DNA from: Ctena decussata
Lineage: Eukaryota > Mollusca > Bivalvia > Lucinida > Lucinidae
Length of the DNA: 64,000 bases
Assembly (NCBI GenBank): GCA_963989385.1
Contig: OZ022502.1
Location: 7,718,501-7,782,500 of the forward strand
Reading direction: 5' to 3'
Below the pieces are notes generated by a model. It did no database searches, had not been told where the DNA came from, and was given only the letters and a program-made list of their open reading frames with translations. Shown in pieces: positions 10,270 to 20,410 of the stretch (position 1 is the stretch's first letter; each line of letters opens with the position of its first letter). Both the position numbers and the translations under genes were made by a program.

Positions 10270-11564
10270 ATCACATGACCCTTTAAATGGGATTTTTTCG
10301 CTTTCAAAATAAGCATTATTTTAATAAGAAAACGCATTGTTGACATGGACGTTGTCAATGACGTTACGTGTACGCGCCAAAGTGTTATTACACGCGTGGT
10401 CAAACGATTTTTAATGACATGACGTTATCCACTGAATAACAACGACGTCATATGATAATACGCATTCTTTGCTATGATTTGTCACGTGTGGAGATTGGCC
10501 AGGGCAAGCTCAGTAGAAATATGAGGCTTTCAGTTGGGTCAAACAGCTCACTAAATGTTCTCTACCATCGCAGAAGTTAAGAGCCAGGGTTTGGGTCGAT
10601 TAAAACATGTTTAAGCTTACTGCTGACAAGTGACCAAATTTTTTATGCGAACAATAGATTTTCTTAATAGTTTGAATAACTGTTTTCTTGTTATATATAT
10701 TACAGACGTTTTCTTGTTATATATATTACAGATGGAATAAATACATAAAGTGGCTATGTTACCGTCTGGTTCAGAAGCCAAGCTATTTTTAAAATCAATC
10801 TGTGTTCACTTTTTGAGCCATTTCTCTCAATTCTGTAAACATAGTAAAATCTACTATAACACAATTGGTAATGTCAATAAAATTAAAATCTTATAACGTT
10901 TCCGTATGTTGGCAGAACGCCGTTAAGGCCTCAACACACATGGCCGAAAATTCCTTGACGTCAACTTGCGTATACTGGCGAATAGGACTTAAGCGAAATT
11001 CGCTCTTATTACATGTAGTATTTGTTCCTTGTTCATCGTTGATGGTGTTCGTATGGATGTGTTTGTGAGCTTTTCCGTCCGTTGCGATTAGCTTTGTTCG
11101 TCGTAAAAATTTTTGACAAGGTGAAATTTTGCGGCGAATAAAAGTTTTGTCCACCATTCCGTAGAATTCGTTTCAATTCGTTAACAAATTGGAAGACCAT
11201 CGCATAGCGTCCTTCATCGCAGCTATCAGCTGAATTGCATATCTTGATCACCTGTTTTTCATATCAAGCGAAAGAGGACGCTCCCAAGCCGAATCTTTGC
11301 GATAGTTTGCGAACTTTTGCGAACTATAGCGAATATTTGCGGATTATAGCAAACTGAATCAGACGCATGAAAGCAAATTGTAACGATAAATTAACGTTCG
11401 GAAAACGACCGGTATAGGCTTGCATACGAATCAATACGAAGAGTAACTACACCAGACGAACCAATGCGAATCATAGCGCTCCTGAATTTGTCTGTAGTTT
11501 TGAGTATTTCGAAATTCTGTGCAGATATATGCCTGTAGTTCATATATGCTTTAGTACGTTTATC
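10270..11564. other. Intron-like sequence without a recognised gene
   Basis: Lies between the ectodomain exon and an RT relic. Overlapping minus-strand open stretches at 10,891-11,251 show no known domain. A short 12-bp repeat of GCGAAC/TATTTGCG type occurs at 11,305-11,345. A TATATATTACAGA duplication is at 10,690-10,732. Confidence 0.5.
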
Positions 11565-12451
11565 TTCTAGATAACATTTTCATCAGATTTGGTACTAAGT
11601 TACACAGACAAATTGTGGGAATTCCGATGGGTACTAACTGCGCTCCTCTTGTAGCAGATTTGTTTTTATTTTGCTATGAAAGAGACTTTATGATGTCTCT
11701 TTCTGATGATACTCAAGCTCATGTCATTGAAGTATTCAACTCAACTTCTAGATACTTGGACGACCTCTTAAATATTGTCAATCCTTATTTTGAAGGAATG
11801 GTTAGTCAAATTTATCCTGTTTAACTGCAGTTAAATAAAGCAAATACTTCTGATACCGAGACCCCATTTTTGAATTTACATTTATCAATTTTAGACGGAT
11901 CTGTTTCATCTAAAATTTATGACAAACGCGATGATTCTGATTTTGACATTGTTAATTTTCCGTTTTTGGATGGTGATATTCCCCGCACCACTTCTTATGG
12001 TGTTTACATTTCTCAACTTTTTCGCTTCGCTAGGGTGTCTAGTCATTTGGCTGATTTCAATGCTCGTAATAAAAGTTTGACTGCCAAGCTGTTACAGCAG
12101 GGGTATCGGTATCATAAACTTCGGAAAGCTTTTACTAAATTTTATCGTAGACACTTTGAATTGGTTTCTAAATACAATACAGGGTTAAGGTGACTTTTGC
12201 AACAAGGTCTATCGGAACCTGAATTTTATGGTGACTTAGTATATAAATTACGCAAAATCGTAGGGAAAACAGAATTTCCTGATCAATTTAAGAAAATTAT
12301 AATGCGATTTAAACGCATTGGCTATAACATAGATGTAATGCGACAGTCTGCATGCTTAGTGGTTAACCCAATCACGGTTGACAACTTTGCTGTCCTCTTT
12401 AATTGCACGCCGGTTGGTCGAGGTTCAGACTCTATGATAGCGCCTACATAA
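11565..12451 (+). pseudogene. Reverse transcriptase relic (Penelope-like, tentative)
   Basis: A single reading frame interrupted by TAA (11,822) and TGA (12,191) but otherwise continuous. RT hallmarks: GIPMGTNCAPLVADLFLF, then the catalytic box YLDD (SRYLDDLLNI), then LYDKRDD-like and DFDIVNFPF blocks and a C-terminal VGRGSDSMIAPT. This RT type recurs in marine invertebrate genomes; I place it nearest Penelope-like elements but see no GIY-YIG endonuclease. It has no 5' part. A second, shorter relic of the same family is at 57.7 kb. Confidence 0.75.
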
Positions 12452-12659
12452 AGCTATATATTAGTTGGTTGGGGCCGGATGTTTGTCTGTTTCTTGGCCC
12501 ACCGGGGTTCAACTGGTGGTCTTCTTTTGTTTTGCTCCAGTGTTCCAGTGGTGTTGCTGACGCCCCAGGGATCTCCAGGTGTCTCAACACGTTTTGGCTG
12601 TCGAGTCCTCATCCTTGCTTCATCACAGTCTTTTTTTGATTTTAATTGTTGCCCATGAT

Positions 12660-12860
12660 GACTCTCTGATGAGTTAGGGGACCTCAATACTAACTGAACT
12701 ACCAACTAATTGTGTGCACCCCGACGGAAGGTAAGGGTGAAGGTTTGGGCCCAGTAAAACCGGTTTAAACCACCAGTAGTTATTACTGACTGTCCCAAGG
12801 CGGTACTTTCGTTCCGGTTGAATTTGTTTTATGTTCGGTGCTGTTTGGTTTATTGTGTTA
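12660..12860. repeat. Dispersed repeat R1
   Basis: Contains AAGGTTTGGGCCCAGTAAAA, CCGGTTTAAACCACC and GTCCCAAGGCGGTACTTTCG. Related copies or fragments: 20,125-20,385 (first half inverted relative to second), 38,735-38,805, 39,480-39,640, 39,820-39,990, 55,800-56,190 and 60,235-60,365. Confidence 0.65.
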
Positions 12861-13091
12861 TCATTTTAATCCTTCTAGTTGTTTCTGGTCTCGCCAAATA
12901 AACTTGGTATCAAAAGACACTAACATGGTAATTTCTATAATTATGCTATACCACAAACAATGTCTTATTATGAAATCTACAATATATGGTCTTTGAAAGG
13001 ATATAAAATTCATATCAATTCTAAAAAGCTGTTGGAAATGCATTCAGTTGTTACTTTTTAAATGAAGGTTACACATAACAATTGACATTTG

Positions 13092-13267
13092 ACTTTTCTT
13101 CAGCGTTCATCGTGTGATGAAGCCAGTGGACGGAGCTAAAATTCCATGAAAGTGCAAAGCGCTTCTTGTAGAATTTTAGCGACAACACTGGCTTCTTCAC
13201 ACCGCTTCTTGTAGAATTTTAGCGACAACCACTGGCTTCTTCATTCGATGAACGCTGAAAATCAAAA
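13092..13267. mobile_element. Hairpin MITE, GCGTTCATCGTGTGATGAAG family, copy 1
   Basis: Terminal inverted repeats TTCAGCGTTCATCG / CGATGAACGCTGAA bound a GAAGCCAGTGG stem. A 40-bp internal segment (CGCTTCTTGTAGAATTTTAG) is duplicated at about 13,160 and 13,203. A second, unduplicated copy is at 44.1 kb. Confidence 0.75.
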
Positions 13268-13410
13268 TTGTATTCTTATATAATTTACACTTTATTTAGA
13301 AACCATTCTACGCCGTTTTCGTAATAATTGAGTGTAAGCAACAACTGGTTAACACATTAATGGGTAGCGACAAATAAATATGACAAAGACAAACAGTGCT
13401 GGCCTAGAAG

Positions 13411-13541
13411 TTTTAAAACTTTAGTACATTCTCAAACTCAAAATAAAGCACACTGATTGGCTGCTTCCGTGCACATGCTTGGAAGCAGCCAAGCATTGTG
13501 CTTTATGTTGCGTTTGAGATTGTTCTCAAGTTTTATAACTA
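13411..13541. mobile_element. Hairpin element
   Basis: Long inverted repeat: TTCTCAAACTCAAAATAAAG on the left pairs with CTTTATGTTGCGTTTGAGAT on the right; the stem tip is TTGGCTGCTTCC / GGAAGCAGCCAA. No coding sequence. Confidence 0.75.
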
Positions 13542-13741
13542 GGTCAGACACCGCAAAATGCAGCGTCTAATCAGGGTCTATACTATTTGCATGCGGGAAA
13601 TAGGTGCATATAGGTAAGTCTTCTTTAACGATACAAATAAACTGAACCGGACACCCCCTAATTGACCACGGACTAATCCAATTTTAAATGATGAAATAGT
13701 CCATTAGGCACTAAATGTCCTATGTGTCATTTTCTCTTCAG

Positions 13742-13878
13742 GTGAAATGCAGACTTGTGTATCGTCCACTTGGATCGCTGATTTCAAATGTGTGTCATTT
13801 TTTCTTTAAGAAAAATCCAGACCAATGTATTGTTACCCTGGCTTGCTGTTTTCTAATATATGTCATTTTTTGTTCAAG
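13742..13878 (+). repeat. Tandem copies of a splice-acceptor/exon-start segment
   Basis: Two units of 68-69 bp precede the exon at 13,879 and resemble its first 60 bases plus the acceptor tract. The acceptors end at 13,741 (CTCTTCAG), 13,810 (CTTTAAG) and 13,878 (TGTTCAAG). The first two units have lost conserved Cys codons or the frame. Confidence 0.7.
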
Positions 13879-14279
13879 GAAAAATGCAGACCAGTGTATT
13901 GTCCACCTGGATCGCTGTTCATTGGCTCTAGCTGCACTGAAATGTTGGCCACTGTCTCTGGCATGCCTGTACTTATAAAGTTAAAAGTCACACCTGAGCC
14001 AAACAGTTTGTATCCATCTACTGATGTGCTAGCTGCCAAACTCCGTAGAACTCTACAGAAATCAATACAAAAGTCTATGAGCCATGTCAGTGTTGAGATA
14101 CATGTGTCATTTCGACCACGAAATGGGACGAATTCCTATTACCTCTATGTGGCGATAATTCGTTCTGACGGCGGATACGATACGAAAGAAACTCTAAAAC
14201 CACTATTGGACTACCTGTATGCTGACGTATTTCTAAAAGTAACAAGCAATGGAAACAAGAGCTGTCGCCTGACAGCATA
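13879..14279 (+). CDS. Second ectodomain exon of the receptor-like gene (partial)
   Basis: Begins after acceptor TGTTCAAG at 13,878 in phase 0, which fits the phase-0 donor at 10,029. It opens CRPVYCPPGSLFIGSSCTEM, a Cys-rich block of the kind that follows the N-terminal ectodomain in these receptors, and then GMPVLIKLKVTPEPN and a mixed alpha/beta-like stretch ending at TAG (14,277). About 133 codons with no stop. No transmembrane segments follow in the next kilobases. The gene is therefore truncated, or the exon ends at an unseen donor (CTAAAA|GTAACA near 14,240 is possible). Confidence 0.5.
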
Positions 14280-14429
14280 GCTCGCCTGAATTGGTGCTTG
14301 CCCATCACTCAGCCGCTATGGTGGTGTGGACTGCTATGCACAAAACTTCATGCAAGCATGTCCATAATGAAAACACATTTATAAACAAAAGCTATCTCAG
14401 AAATAAGTCTTAAAATAAAATTAGAATAA

Positions 14430-15330
14430 AAAAATGAAATGAAATTTCAAAGTCCATGAGCTTGAGGTAAAAAAAAACTGACGGGTGGGGGGTGGGGGAA
14501 ACCATTATCTAACATCAGCCCAAGTATAAGTATCAACTGAGTCCATCATCGTGGCACTGTGAAATTATGTCTTCATAAATATAAAACTTTAACCAAAATC
14601 TTTAAAACAAAATTCTAAGTAGATGACCTTGACTTCAAGGTCACCCAGTGGGGTAAGTAGAAGGTGTTTTGTAAAACTCAAAAAAGAGTCTAACATCAGT
14701 TCAAGTATAAACTAAATCTCTGCAAGGCATTATGAATCAGTATGCAATTACAAAAATTTAAAAAAGACAAAAATTTCCTAAGTTCCTGACCTTGACATCA
14801 AGATCACTGAGCGGGGTTGGGGTAGTACTCTGTAGATCTAACTACAGTGCAAATATAAAAAGAATTCATCTCTGGGTTCAGGAGATATGTGTCTTTAAAA
14901 AACTTTAACCAAAACATCCAATCAATTAAAAGACAATATTCTAAGTCCATGACCTTGACATCAAGGTCACAGAGGGGGATGGGGGTAGTACCTTCGAAAA
15001 CTTTAGACCAATATCTAACTTTAATGCAAGTATCAAAGGAATCCATCCACGGGTTCAGGAGATATTGGGCTTTATAAAACTTTAACAAAAACATCCAGTC
15101 CAAAAAAACCACCAATTTTCTAAGTCCATGACCTTGACATCAAGGTCACAGAGTGGGGTGGATGTGGTACCCTGTTAAACCTTAGACCAATATCTAGCTA
15201 CAGTGCAAGTATCAAAAGAATCCATCCATGGGTTAAGGAGATATAGGTCTTTAAAAAACTTTAACCAAAACATCCAATTCGAACGCCGACGCGGACGCGG
15301 ACGCTGACAGAAAGCAAGCGACAGAAAGTT
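14430..15330. repeat. About five tandem copies of a 179-bp repeat with (GCGGAC) tail
   Basis: Period is 179 bp between 14,941 and 15,120; earlier copies start near 14,445, 14,611 and 14,777. Each unit carries TGACCTTGACATCAAGGTCA or a variant, and ACTTTAACCAAAACATCCA. The array ends in GCCGACGCGGACGCGGACGC (15,284-15,305). A core-repeat array with a GAC-rich tail is the pearl-type layout, but no terminal hairpin is seen here. Confidence 0.8.
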
Positions 15331-16628
15331 AGAAATTATATGGCTCTTAGGAACATATAATCAAAACTTTTACAACTGGTTTGATTGTGTTTCATAACAC
15401 ACAAAAATGTATTGCCCGGGTTTACTTGATGTTTCCAAATAAATAAAACACCTTTGAAATACATAACGTTATAATTACATTCCCTTTGATTTTCATACCT
15501 TGCTGTTGAACTATACATTGTTCTATTTATCAGAATAACTCATCGAGACGATTCTAATTGGAAACTACAATGCATAGCTTAGTGGAAGGGTATAAAACTG
15601 TCCCAAAGACTAGTCGTTGCCTCCATGTGCCTTTGGTGCCTGGTAACGTTAAACGATCATGTCATAAACTAGTCAGTACTCCCTTTTTTTCTGAACCTGC
15701 GTTGTTCTGTACGTTTACTAGTCAAAATAAGTTCCGCCACATTAACTTTAGCATTTTTTTCATAAAAGGTACCATAATGAATGAACTTATAGAGTCATTG
15801 TAGTACTGATATGACCTTTTTCATTTTGCTTTACAGACAGGTTTCAATTTTTTTTATGTAAACCAACAGTTTGCGCAACTTTCATTTTTAGTTGGAGTTA
15901 TTTCTAATTTCCCGAGATTTCTCATGAAAAACTCGCCTTTTCTTTGAGTTTTACTCTCATTTTCTGATCTATACTTCTTAGGAACTTTCAATGCATTCTA
16001 GATGCTTGATATACGAAAGAAAATTGGAATTCAAAACGGTTTTCACGATAACTTCTCACTTCTAAATTTCAGTGTTTAGGCAGAAAAAGCCAAACTTTCT
16101 TAAATTGCAGTCGCAACGTCATAAGCATTTCAAATCTGCATGCCCGACACAATTTTGCACTAAACTGATTCATTCTCATTTAAAGATGCTGCATAGAAAC
16201 GTATTCACATGTCCAGAAATGCAGAACTAAAATTTGTGACGGATAAACCCATATTCTGAAAATCAAATTTCCTATAGTTTTGATTCAAAGGGAGGTAATT
16301 TACAGTCTCGCACACTTTATGATGCAATACTCGCCATTTGAACGTTTGTTCAAATTTGATTTAGGTGTTTCTAGAATGCAGGGCTTCTCGAAAAATAAAC
16401 GACACAAACATTACGGTATTGCGCATGCGCAGTAACCGCCGAGTCGCAGTTTCAATGGTTTACTAGTTATGCGAGGTAACTCTGTACACGCAAGCAGGAA
16501 ACTGAGATGTAAAAAGGGTTTCCGTGGACAAATGTTGTGGCAACTAATTAAAAGTAAAATAATTTGAAAATGTTATATTTAAAATCTTCAAAATAGCGAT
16601 TAATAAAAGCATTGTAAACAACTGCGTA
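15331..16628. other. No recognised gene; one NRF1-like site
   Basis: AT-rich. The only notable motif is TTGCGCATGCGCAGTAAC at about 16,420-16,437, matching the palindromic GCGCATGCGC core bound by NRF1 in animals. No convincing open frame begins near it. Confidence 0.4.
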
Positions 16629-17503
16629 ATACCCCGCCATTGCAAACCTTTCATAGCTTTTTTTATGATTTCATACTTGTATATAGCTCCAAGACTGGGG
16701 CAGATAATTAACCTCCTTGTGATAAAATTTTAACCATCACTAGAAGCTTTTATTGCTTTGACCATTTGTTACATGTTTCATAAAAATTCCTTTCAGTTCT
16801 GATTTTACACGTGTATATATACCCGTGGCAGGGGCAGAGTTTGCTGGTATGGACAAAATTCTGGTTGTAAAATAAAGCTAATGTTACTTATCTCATTTCT
16901 GTGAAATTTCATAAAGATATACCTAAAATCTGATTTTATAATGGATTTTTTCATGATTTTATGCATGTATATAGTCCTGTGCCAGGGGCAGACAACCCCT
17001 GGGGACAAAATAACAGAAAGCATGTATTGCTTCTATAAGCTGTAGCAAGTTTCAGGAAAATGGCTTTCAACCCTGATTTTATGCAGAATTTTTCATGATT
17101 TTATACATGTATATAGCCCCAATGCAGGGACAGATAACCATGGTGGACAAAATTCTGCTAACAACAGAAAAAATATATTATTTCAATCATTTCTGTGTAA
17201 TTTCCTTATGATATTTCAAAGTGTAAAGGAATAACAGACCAAAAACCACTTTTGCGACACTGACAAGGGCAATCACTCTGTCACAAGATATCGAAATTTG
17301 CCCATTAACATTCCCAACCGAGATATTCCCAAGACCAATTCATATGCCATGTTTGAAGAAAGTCCGTTAATAAATACTCAAGTTATTGAACGGAAACGAA
17401 GTGCTCACGGACGGACAGACAGACGTACGTACGACGGACGGACAGACACACGGACAGCCAGCGGGAAAACATAATACCCCGCCACTAACGTGTGGCGGGG
17501 TAT
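16629..17503 (+). mobile_element. Pearl/Helentron-like element E1
   Basis: Starts ATACCCCGCCA and ends in a hairpin ATACCCCGCCAC / GTGGCGGGGTAT (17,474-17,503). Inside are about four diverged tandem units of roughly 144 bp (TTTATGCATGTATATAGTCC cores near 16,670, 16,810, 16,965 and 17,100), then a GACGGACGGACAGACAG-type microsatellite (17,410-17,460). The order 'core repeats - ACGGAC microsatellite - terminal hairpin' is shared with E2 and E3. It is non-autonomous and lacks coding sequence. Confidence 0.75.
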
Positions 17504-17537
17504 AAAAACTGCGGCGGAATTTGATTTGACGAGTATA

Positions 17538-17776
17538 TGAGCCGCGACAAGAGAAAACCAACAATGTGGTCGAGCGTCCAGCGCCGACTCAGATCAGCCT
17601 GGGCATCCGCCCAGTCTGACCAAAGTCTTCACTGTCCGCATGAAGGTAGCTAAGTCCCTTGGCTACCCTTTAAGCGCTTAGCAAAGGGTCTGATCAGGCT
17701 GGGCAAATATCCAGCCTGGTGTAGAGTCTGCGCTGGGCGCACAACCACATTGTTGGTTTTCTTGTGTCGCGGCTCA
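17538..17776. mobile_element. MITE family M1, copy 1
   Basis: About 240-bp palindromic element with ends TGAGCCGCGACA / TGTCGCGGCTCA and inner words CAGATCAGCCTGGGCATCC and GCGCACAACCACATTGTTGG. Other copies: 52,678; 52,949; 53,956; 54,318; 56,741; 59,871, and a half copy near 45,575. Confidence 0.85.
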
Positions 17777-18483
17777 ATATTATGTAAACGTGTTAAAAAT
17801 CGAGTATTCATCGGCGGACCCATATTTTATCGCCTTTAGCCTTAACCGCAAATATCACCAAAAATTACAACCGACAAATATTAGTGCTTTACAGTTGACA
17901 GTATACCTGTTAGTCTTTGATTCCCACCGTGGTCCGCATAATGCTATAGTCCGTTTTCAAATTACCATTCAGTCCTCCAAATCTCTTAATCACAATTCTT
18001 TAGTTTATATGAGTCAAGGACTAACAGATTAGCTTATAGAACAGAGTCAGGCGTCCGTCGTGTGTCGCCAGTCCATCATCAACAGTTTCAACCGTATGTC
18101 ATTTAAAAGTAGGTACAAAATTCTTAGCTACTCCAGATCCCACCCGAGATACAATGTGAGAAAAGACAACATAAAAGTAGACATCACCAAAGACCTCACC
18201 AGGGGCAGCCGGGTGAACAACTACAAGGTCCTTTGTAAACCACAGTACAAAAATACGTGATATGGGACATTTAAGTCTTCATTTTAACTCATTTTCAATA
18301 GCATGGCTTCTATTGCTAATAACCTGACTAAATTGGAATATACAAGTGATATGTTTCCTTTTTTCATTATGTCCAAAGTATCATGAATTCTGTAACTACA
18401 GTGTTTTAATAATGTTGAGGATACCGAAAATGCGTTAAAAGCTTTTCATAAAGGATAAGACTGTCTTGCATTTGGTGACATGC
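17777..18483. other. No recognised feature
   Basis: Short plus-strand open stretches (17,790-18,032; 18,060-18,260) have no recognisable domain and no matching splice context. Confidence 0.5.
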
Positions 18484-18697
18484 TAGGGTCGAGTCGGGTA
18501 ACTTCGGACAGCGAGTAAATTCGGACACACCATTGCAAAGTGAAATTTCAGATGAGACGGCTCATAATGAGCCATCTCATCAGGATTTTCGCTTTTTGCC
18601 CAATTATTTTTGTTTTAATTCAAACAGCTGACATATAAGGGAAACAATGTCCCTGTCCAAATTTACATGCTCTCCGAATTAACCCGACTCTATCCTA
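18484..18697. mobile_element. MITE family M2, copy 1
   Basis: Ends GAGTCGGGTAACTTCGGA / TCCGAATTAACCCGACTC; internal palindrome AGACGGCTCATAATGAGCC. Two further copies lie at 42,284 and 42,948. Confidence 0.85.
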
Positions 18698-20124
18698 ATG
18701 AGTGGGACAGGATTGCTTACCAGGTGTGCGCCGTGCAAGGCTTGTCCTGTTATTGCACTCAGTCAAGTTTGGAGGACAGACAATCGGCTCTAGTTAAATA
18801 TAGATGACCCATAAAAGACAAATTTTAGCGGAAACATGTTTTGCCGGACAAGCAGAAAAGTTATAATGTCGAAGGTTTTCTGGTAGAAAAAATCAACAAA
18901 AGAACCGGAACAAGTAAGACATCACTGAGTAAAAGTGGACAAAACACCAAAATCATAATTCCGAAATTGTATACCATAGACGCATTGACAAATTCGAAAA
19001 GAATATTAATATCAGATCCTCTCTCGACGGTGATCACTCAAGCTGTGCCGAAATCGTGCAATTTTAGCGCTGCTCACTCAACTGAATGCATTTGACCAAT
19101 CAGAAGGTTGTTTTCAAGGAAATTCTCATAAAAATCACTGACCAGAAAAAATGGAACAGAACAGAATAAAGCACTGGTAATGAGACATACCGAAGATTAT
19201 TATAGATGGATATATTAATGTACTGAATATAAACCAATAGTATATATAATTCCTTTCTCATAATTAATCCTTTTAATAGCTTTATTAAAATAAGTCAATT
19301 TAGATACAAGGGCATGGACCCGAGAAACACATGTCTATTATGATAACCCCTATGCCCCTGTATCTATGGAAGAAGTCAGTGAAAACTGAAAACTATGCTA
19401 TGCATCGGCCATGACTATTAAATGCAAACCAACATGTAATAAAACCGCTGAATACCAAAAATGTATTATTAGTGTAATATAAATACAGGAAGCTAAGACT
19501 GATATTGCACAACAACAATACTAACGAATATCAGATAAGACTTCTCCGAACAAAGCTCATAACAGAAAGTACACACTTTGAGATCCGGCCTTGATAAATG
19601 TATACTATCCGCTTCACATTATTTGTCATCGATTGATGCACACAGTTCATAATGGTGAAGTTTTAATAAAAAGCAAAATCAGGTATTTTTAAAAGGCTGA
19701 ACGTATTATGACTATCGATTTTATATGAGCTCAATTAAGTTTTATTACACGTAGATCATCTTCTTAAATCTCACATTAGTCATATGTTTGCCAAACTCTT
19801 ATATATTTTTTTATAAGATAGGAATAATATGAACGTATTCATACCAAATTTAGTGGGACAGACGCGTGTTTCTGTATTTTACTTCTTCAGAGTCGCTTAA
19901 CCCCAAAAGTTTGAAAGAAAAGATATGAGGGCAGGTCTCGGCAGACGACAAGCACCCCTTGTCGAGCCACACTTACTGTCGCATTCCGCTAGACACACCA
20001 GCTACAGTCATCGGGGTCCGTATTCATAAAGCCAGTTAAGTTGTTGCTATGCTGTTGCTAAGGCTAAATATCTATGACGGAGATTCCCTACAACTATGAA
20101 ATTTGCTCTGGAGGAACAGTCTAT
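18698..20124. other. No recognised gene
   Basis: AT-rich, no clear repeat boundaries. A plus-strand open stretch at 18,841-19,095 has no recognised domain. Confidence 0.5.
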
Positions 20125-20400
20125 GAACTGGGCCCAAACCTTCACCCTCACCCTCCGCCGCGGTTCACATAATTAGTTGGTAGTTCGGTTCGTATGGAGG
20201 TCCCCTAAAACAAGCCTAAAATATACTTTTGGTTTGGGTCATTGAAACATGTTTAAGCCCCAAGTAACATTTTGCTGACCGTTCCAAGGAGTTATTTCTG
20301 TTGCGGCTCCTTGATGTTATATTGTGCTGTGTCCGCTTGTCTATGGTCTCTGGCGGTTGGTCGCCTGTATTGCTGCCCAGCCTGCCTTCTGTTTTGTTTT
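20125..20400. repeat. Dispersed repeat R1, rearranged copy
   Basis: GGGCCCAAACCTTCACCCTC is the reverse complement of the R1 copy at 12.7 kb, but the downstream half (GACCGTTCCAAGGAGTTATT) is in the opposite relative orientation. Confidence 0.55.
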
Positions 20401-20410
20401 GTAATTAAAG

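Noticed and set aside
10891..11251. Minus-strand coding exon(s) in the receptor intron
   Set aside because: Two overlapping frames, no domain, no convincing splice sites.
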